From contig CAWGKV010000006.1 in assembly GCA_963823165.1 (NCBI GenBank), positions 15,718 to 79,717 of the forward strand: a DNA stretch of 64,000 bases, given 5' to 3'. Below, one piece after another: positions 34,334 through 42,842 of this stretch (position 1 is its first letter; every line of letters starts with the position of its first letter). This DNA comes from Roseiarcus sp963823165. Lineage in GTDB: Bacteria > Pseudomonadota > Alphaproteobacteria > Rhizobiales > Beijerinckiaceae. The position numbers were made by a program, and so were the translations under genes. The notes under the pieces were generated by a model that worked only from the letters and a program-made list of their open reading frames with translations, searched no databases and had not been told where the DNA came from.

Positions 34334-34562
34334 CGATGCGCCGCTCATGAAGGTCGTGGCCACGCTCGACCGAGATCGTGGGTTCGGCGGACCCGTCCCA
34401 GCCGGCGCGGGTCGCGCGCTCAACAACCCGGGCCTTGCCCGCTCACGTCCCGCCACAAGCCGCTGCGCCCTCGACGACCTTGCGGCCAAGGCCGAAAGGG
34501 TGACGGATTTTTATTCTACACAGATTAAATGCGATATTTATGCCGTCTCCGGAAGCCGGATG

Positions 34563-35075
34563 TCAGAGATGCATCTTACGCCGCAGCCGGTAGGCGAAGG
34601 CCTGCGAGAGCGCCTGCACTCGACCTTGCAGCGCCTGTTCCGGCAACGCCTGATCGGTCGGGTTCGCAAAATAGGTCGAGGTCGCCAGCAGTCTGACCCC
34701 GCGCCCGTTCAGCGTCGCGGCCCCTCTCATCCGGTCCGGGTCTGCGGGGCCGCCGCCGCCGAGATAGATGGAGTCGATCCGCACACCGAGCGTCGCCGCT
34801 TTCGGGTCGCCGGGCGCCATGCGCGACGCGAGCACCTGGGCGAGATAGCCGGGCAGCGCCTGCTGCGCCCAGGCCGCAGTCGGATTGCCGCTCTGCGCCT
34901 GGAGCGGCGTGGTGTCGACCTGCACGCCGCCGATGCGGATTCCCGGCGCGGCCGGCTGCGCCGCCGCCGTCTGCACGGCGACCGTCTGCGTGCTGTTGCA
35001 GGCGCTTACAGCAGCCGCGGCGCCGGCGGCGAGGGCGAATAGCGTCGCGCGGCGCGTCGTACGATCGTCGAGCAT
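34563..35075 (-). CDS. Putative lipoprotein
   Basis: 170 residues. Signal peptide with Arg-rich start (MLDDRTTRRATLFALAAGAA) and lipobox VSAC at about residues 23-26, so a membrane-anchored lipoprotein. The mature part has QAALPGYLAQVLASRM and IYLGGGGPADPDRMRGAATL; no known domain was recognised. It resembles envelope proteins of unknown role in Hyphomicrobiales in general layout only. The ATG at 35075 has AGGGGGAAG upstream; the frame continues upstream without signal features. Confidence 0.75.
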   Translation of the reverse strand: MLDDRTTRRATLFALAAGAAAAVSACNSTQTVAVQTAAAQPAAPGIRIGGVQVDTTPLQAQSGNPTAAWAQQALPGYLAQVLASRMAPGDPKAATLGVRIDSIYLGGGGPADPDRMRGAATLNGRGVRLLATSTYFANPTDQALPEQALQGRVQALSQAFAYRLRRKMHL

Positions 35076-35405
35076 CTGAACTTCCCCCTGCCTCAGGCGC
35101 GAGAATATCAGCGTAGCCTGCGACCGCAACTGGCTGTAAGGGTTCAAGGCCGGGTTGCCGGCGATCGGGGTCTTCATGATGCCGGCGCGAGGGGGCGAAT
35201 ATCGCGCCCTCGCGCGGCGGTGCAAGCCAGCCGGCGAGGGTTCCGGCAAGTGCGCCTTCGCGGCGCCCGGAAAATGCGGAAAAAGGGAATTGGTGTTGGT
35301 TCGAAGTCAGCGCGAGAAGGCGTTCGGATGGATTCTCACCTTTACAAAGGCGGCAACAATATTTAAGTATTCCGGTATCTTGGGGCGATCACTTGCGACC
35401 ATCAA
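35076..35405. other. Gene-free stretch upstream of the LuxR gene
   Basis: 330 bases with falling GC content toward the right. The last 70 bases (AACAATATTTAAGTATTCCGG) are AT-rich and probably hold the promoter of the LuxR-type gene; no lux box could be identified with confidence. Confidence 0.4.
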
Positions 35406-36164
35406 ATGGAAACAGCAAGCGTTAGTACTGCGATGGTTCTCCTCACGGACAAAATACTCGGCTACAAATCCGATGATTTGGCCGACATCCTGAAGGCCAT
35501 TGCGTCAGAAATTGGCGTGGCTCACATCGCGCACTTCCGGTTTTCCTCTAAGAGGAGCGAGGATGTGACTTTGTTGACTGGGGTAAGTACTTACTCTAGT
35601 GAGTGGCAAACCCGGTACTTTCTGAAGAAATACTTAGATATCGATCCAGTAATCAGATACGGCGTGGTGGCGGTTACAACATTTGATTGGGACACGCTCG
35701 ACAGAGACAATCCGGCGGTCCGGAATTTCTTTGAAGACGCTATCCAACACGGTGTTGGCCGCAGTGGGCTGTCAATACCTTTGCGACGACAGAACACCAG
35801 TTCTTTGGTTTCGTTTAACAGCAACCTTCCCAAGGGGGAATGGGAGGCGTTCAAAGCATCGAACATGACAAATTTGCAACAATTATCCGCTCTCATCGAT
35901 TCTGCTGCGGGCGCCGACAGAAAATTGAACAGGACCCCCGTCCATCTATCCGCCCGAGAGGAACAATGCCTTAAGTGGGTGGCGAGAGGAAAGACCCATC
36001 AAGAGGTAGCCGAAATTCTGCATTTGACCCTGGGCACCGTGAAGACTCATTTGGATACAGCGCGTCGCAAGCTTGGCTGTAAAAACGTGACTCACGCCGT
36101 CGGAATAGCGGTGGCCATGGGGGTCATCCCAATCGAGGCATTGGGAGACAGGGATAATAAATGA
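35406..36164 (+). CDS. LuxR-family quorum-sensing regulator (solo)
   Basis: 252 residues: autoinducer-binding domain (about 20-165) and LuxR helix-turn-helix (about 183-245, LSAREEQCLKWVARGKT then TLGTVKTHLDTARRKLGC). The five key AHL-contact residues line up with TraR numbering: Trp57, Tyr61, Asp70, Pro71 and Trp85, in EWQTRYFLKKYLDIDPVI and TTFDWDT; the Gly of SGLSIPL matches the sixth with a small shift. So it should bind a true acyl-homoserine lactone. No luxI lies in the window, making it a solo. Base use is clearly more AT-rich than neighbours, suggesting transfer. It converges with the P450 gene. Confidence 0.9.
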   Translation: METASVSTAMVLLTDKILGYKSDDLADILKAIASEIGVAHIAHFRFSSKRSEDVTLLTGVSTYSSEWQTRYFLKKYLDIDPVIRYGVVAVTTFDWDTLDRDNPAVRNFFEDAIQHGVGRSGLSIPLRRQNTSSLVSFNSNLPKGEWEAFKASNMTNLQQLSALIDSAAGADRKLNRTPVHLSAREEQCLKWVARGKTHQEVAEILHLTLGTVKTHLDTARRKLGCKNVTHAVGIAVAMGVIPIEALGDRDNK

Positions 36165-36278
36165 CCGCAGAGATCGCGCCGTCAATCAACGATTCTCCTC
36201 AAGGAGCTTCTGCGGCCGAAGTCTGCAAAGCGAGACCCAATACGGAAATTTCCAGCTGAGACACGACCGGAAGCCGGC

Positions 36279-38024
36279 TTAGGCTGCGGTCTCGGCTCTG
36301 GAATGGAGGCGCACCTTGAGCCCGGCAGGAGACATGGTGAAGCCAAAGCGTTCCGTAACATCCGACGGGGCCCCGACGCGCTCCACAACGAAGGTCTTAT
36401 AGAGCATCGACAAAAGGGTCTTCATCTCGAGGAAAGCCAGCGACCGGCCGGGGCACATCCGCGGGCCCGAGCCGAACGGCATGCAGGTCGAGATGTTGTG
36501 CGGAACGCCCGATGGATCCAGCCATCGCTCCGGCCGGAAAGCGAGCGGATCGGCGAAATTTTCGGCGCTAAGCGCCGCAGGCCGCGACAAGTTGAAAACC
36601 AGCGTTCCCTTCGGAACAAGAATGTCGCCAAGCGCCACATCGTCGTTGGCTTCCAGCGCAATGCACGGCGAGACGGTGCGCAGACGCATTGTCTCGTTGG
36701 CCACCGCGTCGGCTCGCGGCAATCTGTTGACGGCGTCGACATCTGCGGCGACCTCCATCGGGCCGATCACCTCATCGGCCTCGGCTCGGAGTTCCGCCGC
36801 CCATCGCGGGCTGTCGCAAAGCTCGTGAATCGCCCAGGCCAAGGTGAACGTCGTCGTGTCTTCGCCGGCGACCAGCATCGTCACCAGATTGGAGCAGATG
36901 ACATCGTCGGAGAACGGCAAGCCGTTCTCGTCGACCGCGGTGAGCATCGCCTCGATGAAGTTGGACGGTCTTTGCGCGCGCTCGGGGTCTGCCTTCAATC
37001 GGCTTCGCGTTTCGTCCAAGATCCCGTCGAGCCAAGCGCGGAGCTTGACGAAAGCACGGGTGAAGCGCCGGTCGGATGGCGTTTGAACGTAGCGCCAGGT
37101 CGGGAAAAACGCGAAGGTCCTCCGGTTCAGGCCCGGGAAGATCACCTCGATCTCGCGCTGGATCACGTCGTCCGCCTGCTCGACCGTGTTGGCGTCGTGG
37201 CCGAAAACAATCAGCATGGTGACGTCGACCGTGAAGCGCTTCAGATCCTCGACGATGTCGAGAGTTTCGCCGCCGGCTGACGACTTTTGCCAGCGTGACT
37301 TCAGCCGTCGGGCGACGGTTCGCAGGCTGGGGTAAAGCTGACGCAAGTGGCGCTGGGCTAGGGCCGCGGTGGCAAGCCTGCGTTGCGACCGCCATGCGTC
37401 GCCTTCGGCGTTGAACACGCCCTTGAGCCCCACTTCCGACAGAATGCGGTCGAAGTCGGCGTTGCGGCGAAACGCTCCAGGTCGCGAACGCATAGCCTGC
37501 TCGATCAACGCCGGGTCAGCCGTGGCGACGACGCGTTTCCTGCCCATCCGGAGCTGGTAGGTCGAGCCGTATCGCGCCGCCCATCCCTCCAGGATGAGAT
37601 GACCCCTCGTCGCATCGAGCTGGTGCAGATTGCCGATCAACGGCAACGGCCTCGGTCCGGGCAGGTCATCGAGCGTGCGTATCGCGGCGACAGGCGCCAA
37701 GGACGGCTCGATGCCGGCGACGTCGACGAGGACGCTGCCGTCGCGCACTTCGACAGGACAGGCGGCCAAGCATTCCGCTCCGCCTTCGCGCTGTCCGGAG
37801 TTGGCCGAAAAGCGCCAGCGATGATTCCGGCAGACCAGAACGCCGTCGTCGAGTTCTCCCTCGCCGAGCAGAGCGCCCTGGTGGGGACAGCGGCCCTGGA
37901 ACGCACGCCATTCGGCGCCGGTGCGAACCAGGACGATGTCCACACCGTTAGCCGAGACGGCGAATGGTCCTGAGGTCTTGAGTTCGCTGAGATCGGCGAC
38001 ACGAGTGAATGTTTCAGGCTTCAT
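36279..38024 (-). CDS. Rieske ferredoxin-cytochrome P450 fusion
   Basis: 581 residues. Residues 1-105 are a Rieske [2Fe-2S] domain with Cys46/His48 (CPHQG) and Cys65/His68 (CRNH). From about 120 a cytochrome P450 follows: proline-rich LPGPRPLPLIGN at 121-132, I-helix AGEDTT at 386-391, K-helix ETMR at 444-447, PERW at 498-501 and heme loop FGSGPRMCPG at 517-526 with ligand Cys524. A self-contained electron domain fused to a P450 in this order is uncommon; the Rieske part probably relays electrons from an outside reductase to the heme. ATG 38024 has GGAG upstream. Substrate unknown. Convergent with the LuxR solo. Confidence 0.9.
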   Translation of the reverse strand: MKPETFTRVADLSELKTSGPFAVSANGVDIVLVRTGAEWRAFQGRCPHQGALLGEGELDDGVLVCRNHRWRFSANSGQREGGAECLAACPVEVRDGSVLVDVAGIEPSLAPVAAIRTLDDLPGPRPLPLIGNLHQLDATRGHLILEGWAARYGSTYQLRMGRKRVVATADPALIEQAMRSRPGAFRRNADFDRILSEVGLKGVFNAEGDAWRSQRRLATAALAQRHLRQLYPSLRTVARRLKSRWQKSSAGGETLDIVEDLKRFTVDVTMLIVFGHDANTVEQADDVIQREIEVIFPGLNRRTFAFFPTWRYVQTPSDRRFTRAFVKLRAWLDGILDETRSRLKADPERAQRPSNFIEAMLTAVDENGLPFSDDVICSNLVTMLVAGEDTTTFTLAWAIHELCDSPRWAAELRAEADEVIGPMEVAADVDAVNRLPRADAVANETMRLRTVSPCIALEANDDVALGDILVPKGTLVFNLSRPAALSAENFADPLAFRPERWLDPSGVPHNISTCMPFGSGPRMCPGRSLAFLEMKTLLSMLYKTFVVERVGAPSDVTERFGFTMSPAGLKVRLHSRAETAA

Positions 38025-38240
38025 CAGCTTGCTCCAGCTTCGGTTGGCACATTGTGTTCGCCACTCGCGAAGCGGATACCAGAACCGATCCGATCAACGG
38101 CTGCAATTTCCAATGGTGACGATCTACAGTATATTTAAAGCGTATCTCGCCATCGAGGCAACGCGTCAGATTTTGTCCCTGACGACCAGTGGGAGCGAGT
38201 CGGCTACAACCCAGGAGAAGCCGTCGAGGCCCGACGCGCC

Positions 38241-38420
38241 TCAGGACGTCAGCCGGTTCACGATCTTGCGCTGGAGCGTGTGCTCCGAATGCGACGGGTA
38301 GGCATGCCCAAGTCGATCCGGAGCTTTCGTAGCGGACGCCGCCGGCGTTGGTGAAGGCCTCGAAACCCCACTTCCCGTGGTACTTGCCCATGCCGAATTG
38401 TCGACACCCGCACTCCGATG
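38241..38420 (-). pseudogene. Aldehyde dehydrogenase C-terminal remnant
   Basis: Three frames together spell an ALDH tail: RSAGVDNS, then GMGKYHGKWGFEAFTNAGGV and RYES, then RIDLGMP, then YPSHSEHTLQRKIVNRLTS and a stop at 38241. The GxYHGKxGFxxFT string is the C-terminal mark of class 3-type ALDHs. At least two frameshifts; the rest of the gene is absent. The remaining bases of the 38025-38549 gap hold nothing recognisable. Confidence 0.7.
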
Positions 38421-38549
38421 AGCCAGATCAACTGGAGGCCGGCAAGGCGACCAACGACGCGCGACGCGCGATCGGCGCGCGCAGCAAAGCATAAGGAGGC
38501 AGCGCCAGCAACAGGCGTTCACACTATGAAAGGACGATCGGGCGGCGCT

Positions 38550-39536
38550 TCACGCGCGGCCTTTTCCTCTCACCACGCAACGGAAGCCGACATGGCTCGT
38601 CGACGTATCGACCGGCTCGGCGTGGCGGGCGGCGGGGCGGTAGCGGCGACAATAGTTGGGCGCGCAAAGATGCGAGCCGCCCTTCAGCACCTTGCGCGCA
38701 ATGCGAATCTGGGGCTGGCAAGCGTCGTAGCTGTCAGCCTCCGGGCCGCCGCGCGGGTTTTGCGGCACACAGCAGGCCTTGGCCGCGTCGGCCGGGTGGC
38801 GCGTCGACCAGAAATCCGCCGTCCACTCCCAGACGTTGCCGATCATGTCGTAAACGCCATAGCCGTTGGGTTGGAAAGCCATGACCGGCGAAGTGCGCTC
38901 GTAGCCGTCCAAGGCAAGGTTTTCGTGCGGAAACGCTCCCTGCCAGGTGTTGGCCAACTGCTTTCCTGCAGGCGCGAGGTCGTCGCCCCAGGCGAATTCC
39001 GCGCCGTCGAGACCACCGCGCGCCGCGAACTCCCATTCGGCCTCGGTCGGCAATTCCTTGCCCGCCCAGCGCGCGTAGGCCTCAGCGTCGCGATAGGCGA
39101 CATGCACGACCGGGTGGTCGTCGAGCCCGCTGATCGAACTCCGCGGCCCATAGGGCCTCCGCCAATCGGCGCCGAACTTGAACCGCCACCATTGCGACCA
39201 GTCGCGCAGATCGACCAGCCCCTTGGGAGGGGCGAAGACCAGCGATCCGGCCTTCAGCATGTGCGGCAGCGCGCCCGGATAGTCCTTCGGGTCGGGCGCG
39301 ATCTCGGCGAAGGTGACATGGTCGGTGGCGTTGACGAACTTGCGGAACTGGCGGTTCGTCACCGGCACGCGGTCGATCCAGAACGCGTCGACGGTCACGC
39401 GATGGACCGGCGCCTCTTCCGTATAGTGCCGGTCCGAGCCCATCCGGAAGGTTCCGCCGGGCACGAAGATCATGTCGGCGAGCGGATCGTGCCGCTGCGC
39501 CTCGGCTCTTTTGGGGAGGGGACTTTGTGAGCTCAT
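38550..39536 (-). CDS. Formylglycine-generating enzyme (SUMF1/FGE family)
   Basis: 328 residues, oxidising a Cys in sulfatases to formylglycine. N-terminal FGE fold: MIFVPGGTFRMGSDRHYTEE, VTVDAFWIDRVPVTNRQF, then ELPTEAEWEFAARGG and NVWEWTADFW. The catalytic copper-binding cysteine pair is present as Cys291 and Cys296 in SHLCAPNYCRRYRPAARH, matching Cys336/341 of human FGE, so this is a true FGE rather than one of the many Cys-less relatives. ATG 39536 fits; an upstream ATG at 39581 lacks support. No sulfatase gene is in the window. Confidence 0.88.
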   Translation of the reverse strand: MSSQSPLPKRAEAQRHDPLADMIFVPGGTFRMGSDRHYTEEAPVHRVTVDAFWIDRVPVTNRQFRKFVNATDHVTFAEIAPDPKDYPGALPHMLKAGSLVFAPPKGLVDLRDWSQWWRFKFGADWRRPYGPRSSISGLDDHPVVHVAYRDAEAYARWAGKELPTEAEWEFAARGGLDGAEFAWGDDLAPAGKQLANTWQGAFPHENLALDGYERTSPVMAFQPNGYGVYDMIGNVWEWTADFWSTRHPADAAKACCVPQNPRGGPEADSYDACQPQIRIARKVLKGGSHLCAPNYCRRYRPAARHAEPVDTSTSHVGFRCVVRGKGRA

Positions 39537-39727
39537 AGCGCTGCTTTGTTCGGCTCGAGAGAAGGGATTTATGGGTCGCACGCGCCGGATTACTCGCTCG
39601 GTAGCAGCGCCGTCGCTTTGGATGCAGCGTCGCCCCGATCTTGCCTTTCGTGTCGAAGCTCATCAAGTGGCTGCTCCGTCGCCGCGCGTCCGCGCTCTTC
39701 GAAGGCACTGTGCAAGGGGATGAACGG

Positions 39728-40498
39728 TCACTCCTTGCCCATCACGGCCAGCACCTGTTCGAGCGGCGCGGCCGAGACGCGAAACGCCCCCAAATACGGG
39801 TTGGAAAGATCCAGAATCAGCAGGACGGCGGAACCGATCGCTATCGCGCCCACCGCGAGAGCGACAACGGGAATCGGGCTGACTTTCGACATCAGCCCGA
39901 AGCCGCAAAAGAGGCAGACCACCCAGCCGACCACGGTTAGCAAGAGCGGATAGGAGACGGGAGCGGACAGAGCGAAGGACATCTGGAGGCGCGCCTGGCC
40001 GATCGCGTCCATCGTCGAAGTCGCCGTGGCGAGCGCCTGCTTCTGCGTGTCCGTTTCGGGCCGCAGGAGCGCGAGCGCCTTCGCAGGGTCGCGCATGATA
40101 ACAACCGCGGAGGCGAAGTTGTTCGCTGCGAAATTGGCGTCGGTCTCATGCGTGCCCCAGACCTGGTCGATGGTCTTCCCCAGGCGGTCCCGCAGCGCCA
40201 GTCGCTCCGGCATCGCGTCCGGCCCGTAGTCCTCCAGCACGAGATCGAGTTGCAAGGCCTTTGCGGCGAGATTTTGGATCGCGGCGTTCTGCCCCGCGTA
40301 GACGCCGTATGCGGTCCAGATTAGCAGGCCGCTGACCAGCGCGCAAAGCAGCGTCAGAAGCCCGACGACCGCGCCGACCATGTCGCGCGAAGGACCGGTC
40401 GTGTGCCTCTCGGGCAGCGTGCGTTGCAGGGCGAGGCCGAGCAAGCCGGCGGCGAAGACGGCGACAGCGACAGCGGCGGCAAACTTTTCCGGATTCAT
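39728..40498 (-). CDS. DUF4239 / bestrophin-like membrane protein A
   Basis: 256 residues with two N-terminal membrane helices (about 7-25 and 42-66), a central soluble helical part (70-175) and two C-terminal helices (180-200 and 208-230). The layout and the ending SNPYLGAFRVSAAPLEQVLA are those of DUF4239 proteins, related to bestrophin channels. Function unknown, possibly an ion-permeable channel. A divergent paralogue lies at 41278-42042 with the same ending motif (MPYTGVFKVSPAPLEQAIA). ATG at 40498. Confidence 0.8.
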   Translation of the reverse strand: MNPEKFAAAVAVAVFAAGLLGLALQRTLPERHTTGPSRDMVGAVVGLLTLLCALVSGLLIWTAYGVYAGQNAAIQNLAAKALQLDLVLEDYGPDAMPERLALRDRLGKTIDQVWGTHETDANFAANNFASAVVIMRDPAKALALLRPETDTQKQALATATSTMDAIGQARLQMSFALSAPVSYPLLLTVVGWVVCLFCGFGLMSKVSPIPVVALAVGAIAIGSAVLLILDLSNPYLGAFRVSAAPLEQVLAVMGKE

Positions 40499-40595
40499 AG
40501 GCCCCCCGACGAGCTGGCGGCGCCTGCCGCACGCGTCGCGTTTGCTTCATCAAAAGCAAATCTTCAAGCCTCAACCGCCTAATGCCCTCTTTGGA

Positions 40596-41006
40596 TCAAT
40601 ACCAATACGGCACGGCAGGTCCCCAGGCGCCGCCCCAGTCTGCCGCGGCTTCCGCATTAAGGAGCGCCGTCGTTTCCTGCATCTGGGCGATATTGTTGGC
40701 CGCGCGAATCTGCTGATACTGCTGATAGGCGGCCTCGTTGCCGACAAAGGCGCAGCCGCAGCCCGCAGCGTCAGCGAAGATGTAGGCGTTGCCGTGCTTT
40801 CGCGGCGCATAGACGATCGTATCCTGCGGCAGCGCCTGAAGCTTGGCCATCTTCTGCGGCGCGTCCGCCTGAAGCCTCATGAAGCCCGCGGCCGAAAGCT
40901 GCCCCTCCCTTTCCGGCGCGCCCACGCTCACGCAGCCGCACAGCGCCGCCGACAGAATCAGCGCCGCAAACGAAATCATTCTTCCGGTCATTGCTTGCTC
41001 CCCCAT
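40596..41006 (-). CDS. Small putative lipoprotein
   Basis: 136 residues. Hydrophobic signal ISFAALILSAALCGC ends in a likely lipobox LCGC. The mature protein is Ala/Gln-rich with AYQQYQQIRAANNIAQMQET and ends in aromatic GPAVPYWY. A CGCAF segment in the middle adds two cysteines. No known domain. The ATG at 41006 follows GAGGGGCGGAC. It sits between two divergent DUF4239 genes and could be co-transcribed with the left one. Confidence 0.65.
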   Translation of the reverse strand: MGEQAMTGRMISFAALILSAALCGCVSVGAPEREGQLSAAGFMRLQADAPQKMAKLQALPQDTIVYAPRKHGNAYIFADAAGCGCAFVGNEAAYQQYQQIRAANNIAQMQETTALLNAEAAADWGGAWGPAVPYWY

Positions 41007-41277
41007 GTCCGCCCCTCCGTATGGCTGAGCCGACAAGACGTTGAGGCCGATCATGCGTCAAGCCAAAAAGCGACTAATCCGATATCGCGGCGCATCGGTT
41101 GGCCAAGCGCCGCGCACGCTGGCCCGCCGCGAAGGCGCACATGCAGATCGCGCGGGAAATAGAACGCGGGATTCGGCAATAGCCCGCCTTCCGGCCGCGC
41201 TTGCTAGCTTCGGCGATTTGAGGCAGACCTTGCGCAGGGCGCAAAGCTAGGCGACAGCAACGAGGAAAGCCGCCGAC

Positions 41278-42042
41278 ATGGGCGTCATATTCACCTGCTT
41301 CATCATCTTCGTCGTCTTCATGGCCGCCGCCTTTTTGGGACTCGGCTTGCATCAACGGCTGCCGCCCGAGCACAAGTCGGACAGCGCGCGCGCCGTCGTC
41401 GGTCAGGTCTCCGGGCTCGTCAGCCTCCTCCTGGCGCTCGTGCTGGGCACCCTCATCGGCGTGAGTTTCGCTTATTTCTCGACCCAGAAAACCGAGCTCG
41501 AGACTTTTTCCGCACAAAACTTGCGGCTCGACCAGGCGCTGGCGCAATACGGGCCGGAGACCAAGCCCCTGCGCGACAGGCTCAAAGACGGCATCGTCAA
41601 AGGCTACGAGACGTTCTGGGGCGGCGGGGAGGTTGATCCGAGCGCGCTGACCGTCGCAGGGCCGTTGGCCAACGCTCAGGCGGTGAGCGACTTCCTGGCC
41701 AATCTCCAGCCGAAATCGGACGTGCAGAAAGCGGCTCTAGCGACGGCGAACACCTATGCCGGCATGGTCGAGCAATCGCGCCTGATGATGTCGTTGCAGG
41801 TGGCGAGCAAGCCGGTGTCCTGGGTGCTCATCGCGATCCTGGTGTTCTGGACCGCGGCGCTGTTCTTCGGCATCGGCTTGTTCGCCCAGCCCAACGCGCT
41901 CGTCCATTCCGCGCTGGCGTTCGGCGCGGTGTCGATCGCTTTTGCGATTTTCTTGATCTTCGAACTCGGCATGCCATACACCGGCGTCTTTAAAGTGTCG
42001 CCTGCTCCGCTCGAACAGGCGATCGCGTTCATCGACAAGTAG
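41278..42042 (+). CDS. DUF4239 / bestrophin-like membrane protein B
   Basis: 254 residues, paralogous to the protein encoded at 39728-40498: helices at about 5-24 and 42-65, soluble middle, helices at 180-202 and 210-232, and the ending MPYTGVFKVSPAPLEQAIAF. Corresponding internal segments include LPPEHKSDSARAVVGQVSGL and YGPETKPLRDRLKDG. Probably inner-membrane, function unknown. Start ATG 41278 after a GAGGAAAG site. Sequence identity between the two is moderate, so the duplication is not recent. Confidence 0.8.
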   Translation: MGVIFTCFIIFVVFMAAAFLGLGLHQRLPPEHKSDSARAVVGQVSGLVSLLLALVLGTLIGVSFAYFSTQKTELETFSAQNLRLDQALAQYGPETKPLRDRLKDGIVKGYETFWGGGEVDPSALTVAGPLANAQAVSDFLANLQPKSDVQKAALATANTYAGMVEQSRLMMSLQVASKPVSWVLIAILVFWTAALFFGIGLFAQPNALVHSALAFGAVSIAFAIFLIFELGMPYTGVFKVSPAPLEQAIAFIDK

Positions 42043-42072
42043 CGCTGGCGAGTCGGCACGCGCGCCGCAGGA

Positions 42073-42411
42073 TTACGAATTCCTCCGCGCGCCTTTGATT
42101 TTGCTTTCGCCTGGATCGCCGCCGGGGCAGGCGAGGGCAGCCTCCATCTGCTGCGCTACGGCGGTCCAGAAGTCGAACCGCTTCCGCGATCGCGCGCGCC
42201 GCGCCCTCATCAGTTCGAGCCGCGCGATCTGCAGCGCTTTCGCTCCGCCATTCTCGCTGAACAGCAGTTCCGCCACGGCCGGTGCGCTTGCGCTGCGCCA
42301 CAACGACGCGATATCGGTCAATCTTCCCCCCTGTCCTTCGCCGCGAACGCAGGGCCTGGACGCGTCGATGACGGTAACTTGCCGCTGTCGGATTGCGCTG
42401 TCCAATGCCAA
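42073..42411 (-). CDS. Hypothetical protein
   Basis: 112 residues, not recognised. The C-terminal part (residues 50-105) looks like a real charged helical protein: GGAKALQIARLELMRARRAR then KRFDFWTAVAQQMEAAL. The N-terminal 35 residues are less convincing and overlap the region ahead of the next plus-strand gene. Convergent with DUF4239 protein B. Could be shorter than given. Confidence 0.45.
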   Translation of the reverse strand: MALDSAIRQRQVTVIDASRPCVRGEGQGGRLTDIASLWRSASAPAVAELLFSENGGAKALQIARLELMRARRARSRKRFDFWTAVAQQMEAALACPGGDPGESKIKGARRNS

Positions 42412-42476
42412 TTGTAGTAAGGGACGACGCGGGGAGCCGAACGCGCGACATTCGGCGAAAACGCCGGACGGGCGCC

Positions 42477-42776
42477 GTGAAAGGATTCGTCGCCATCGCC
42501 ATCTTCTTTCCGCTCATCGCGCTTGCGCTCGCCGCCCTTGTCGCGTCGCTCATCGCAGCGAATAGCGGCGGCGGCGTTCGGGTCGCCGCGCAGACGCTCG
42601 CGGTCGTATTCACGGCGCTGGCCGGCGCGCTCCTCGGCTTTTCCATCCCCTTGATCCCGCTTCCCGACGGGGTGCGCGGCAGCGCGCTCGCCGCCGGGAT
42701 CCTCGGGACGCTCGGGACGATCGGCGGCATGTCGCTCGCCGAGAATCTGATGGCCCGGCTCGAGAATCGGCGCTAG
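42477..42776 (+). CDS. Small membrane protein of unknown function
   Basis: About 99 residues from the GTG at 42477. Three hydrophobic segments: GFVAIAIFFPLIALALAALV, LAVVFTALAGALLGFSIPLI and GSALAAGILGTLGTIGGMSL, then a charged tail ENLMARLENRR. No known domain. In-frame ATGs at 42393 and 42405 would add up to 28 basic residues that do not look membrane-related. Separate from the FAH gene downstream by 66 bases. Confidence 0.55.
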   Translation: MKGFVAIAIFFPLIALALAALVASLIAANSGGGVRVAAQTLAVVFTALAGALLGFSIPLIPLPDGVRGSALAAGILGTLGTIGGMSLAENLMARLENRR

Positions 42777-42842
42777 GACTGGCGCGGCCCAGCGCTCCGG
42801 CGCACAATCCCGGAAGAAGCGCCGCAGGAATCAGAATACGCA

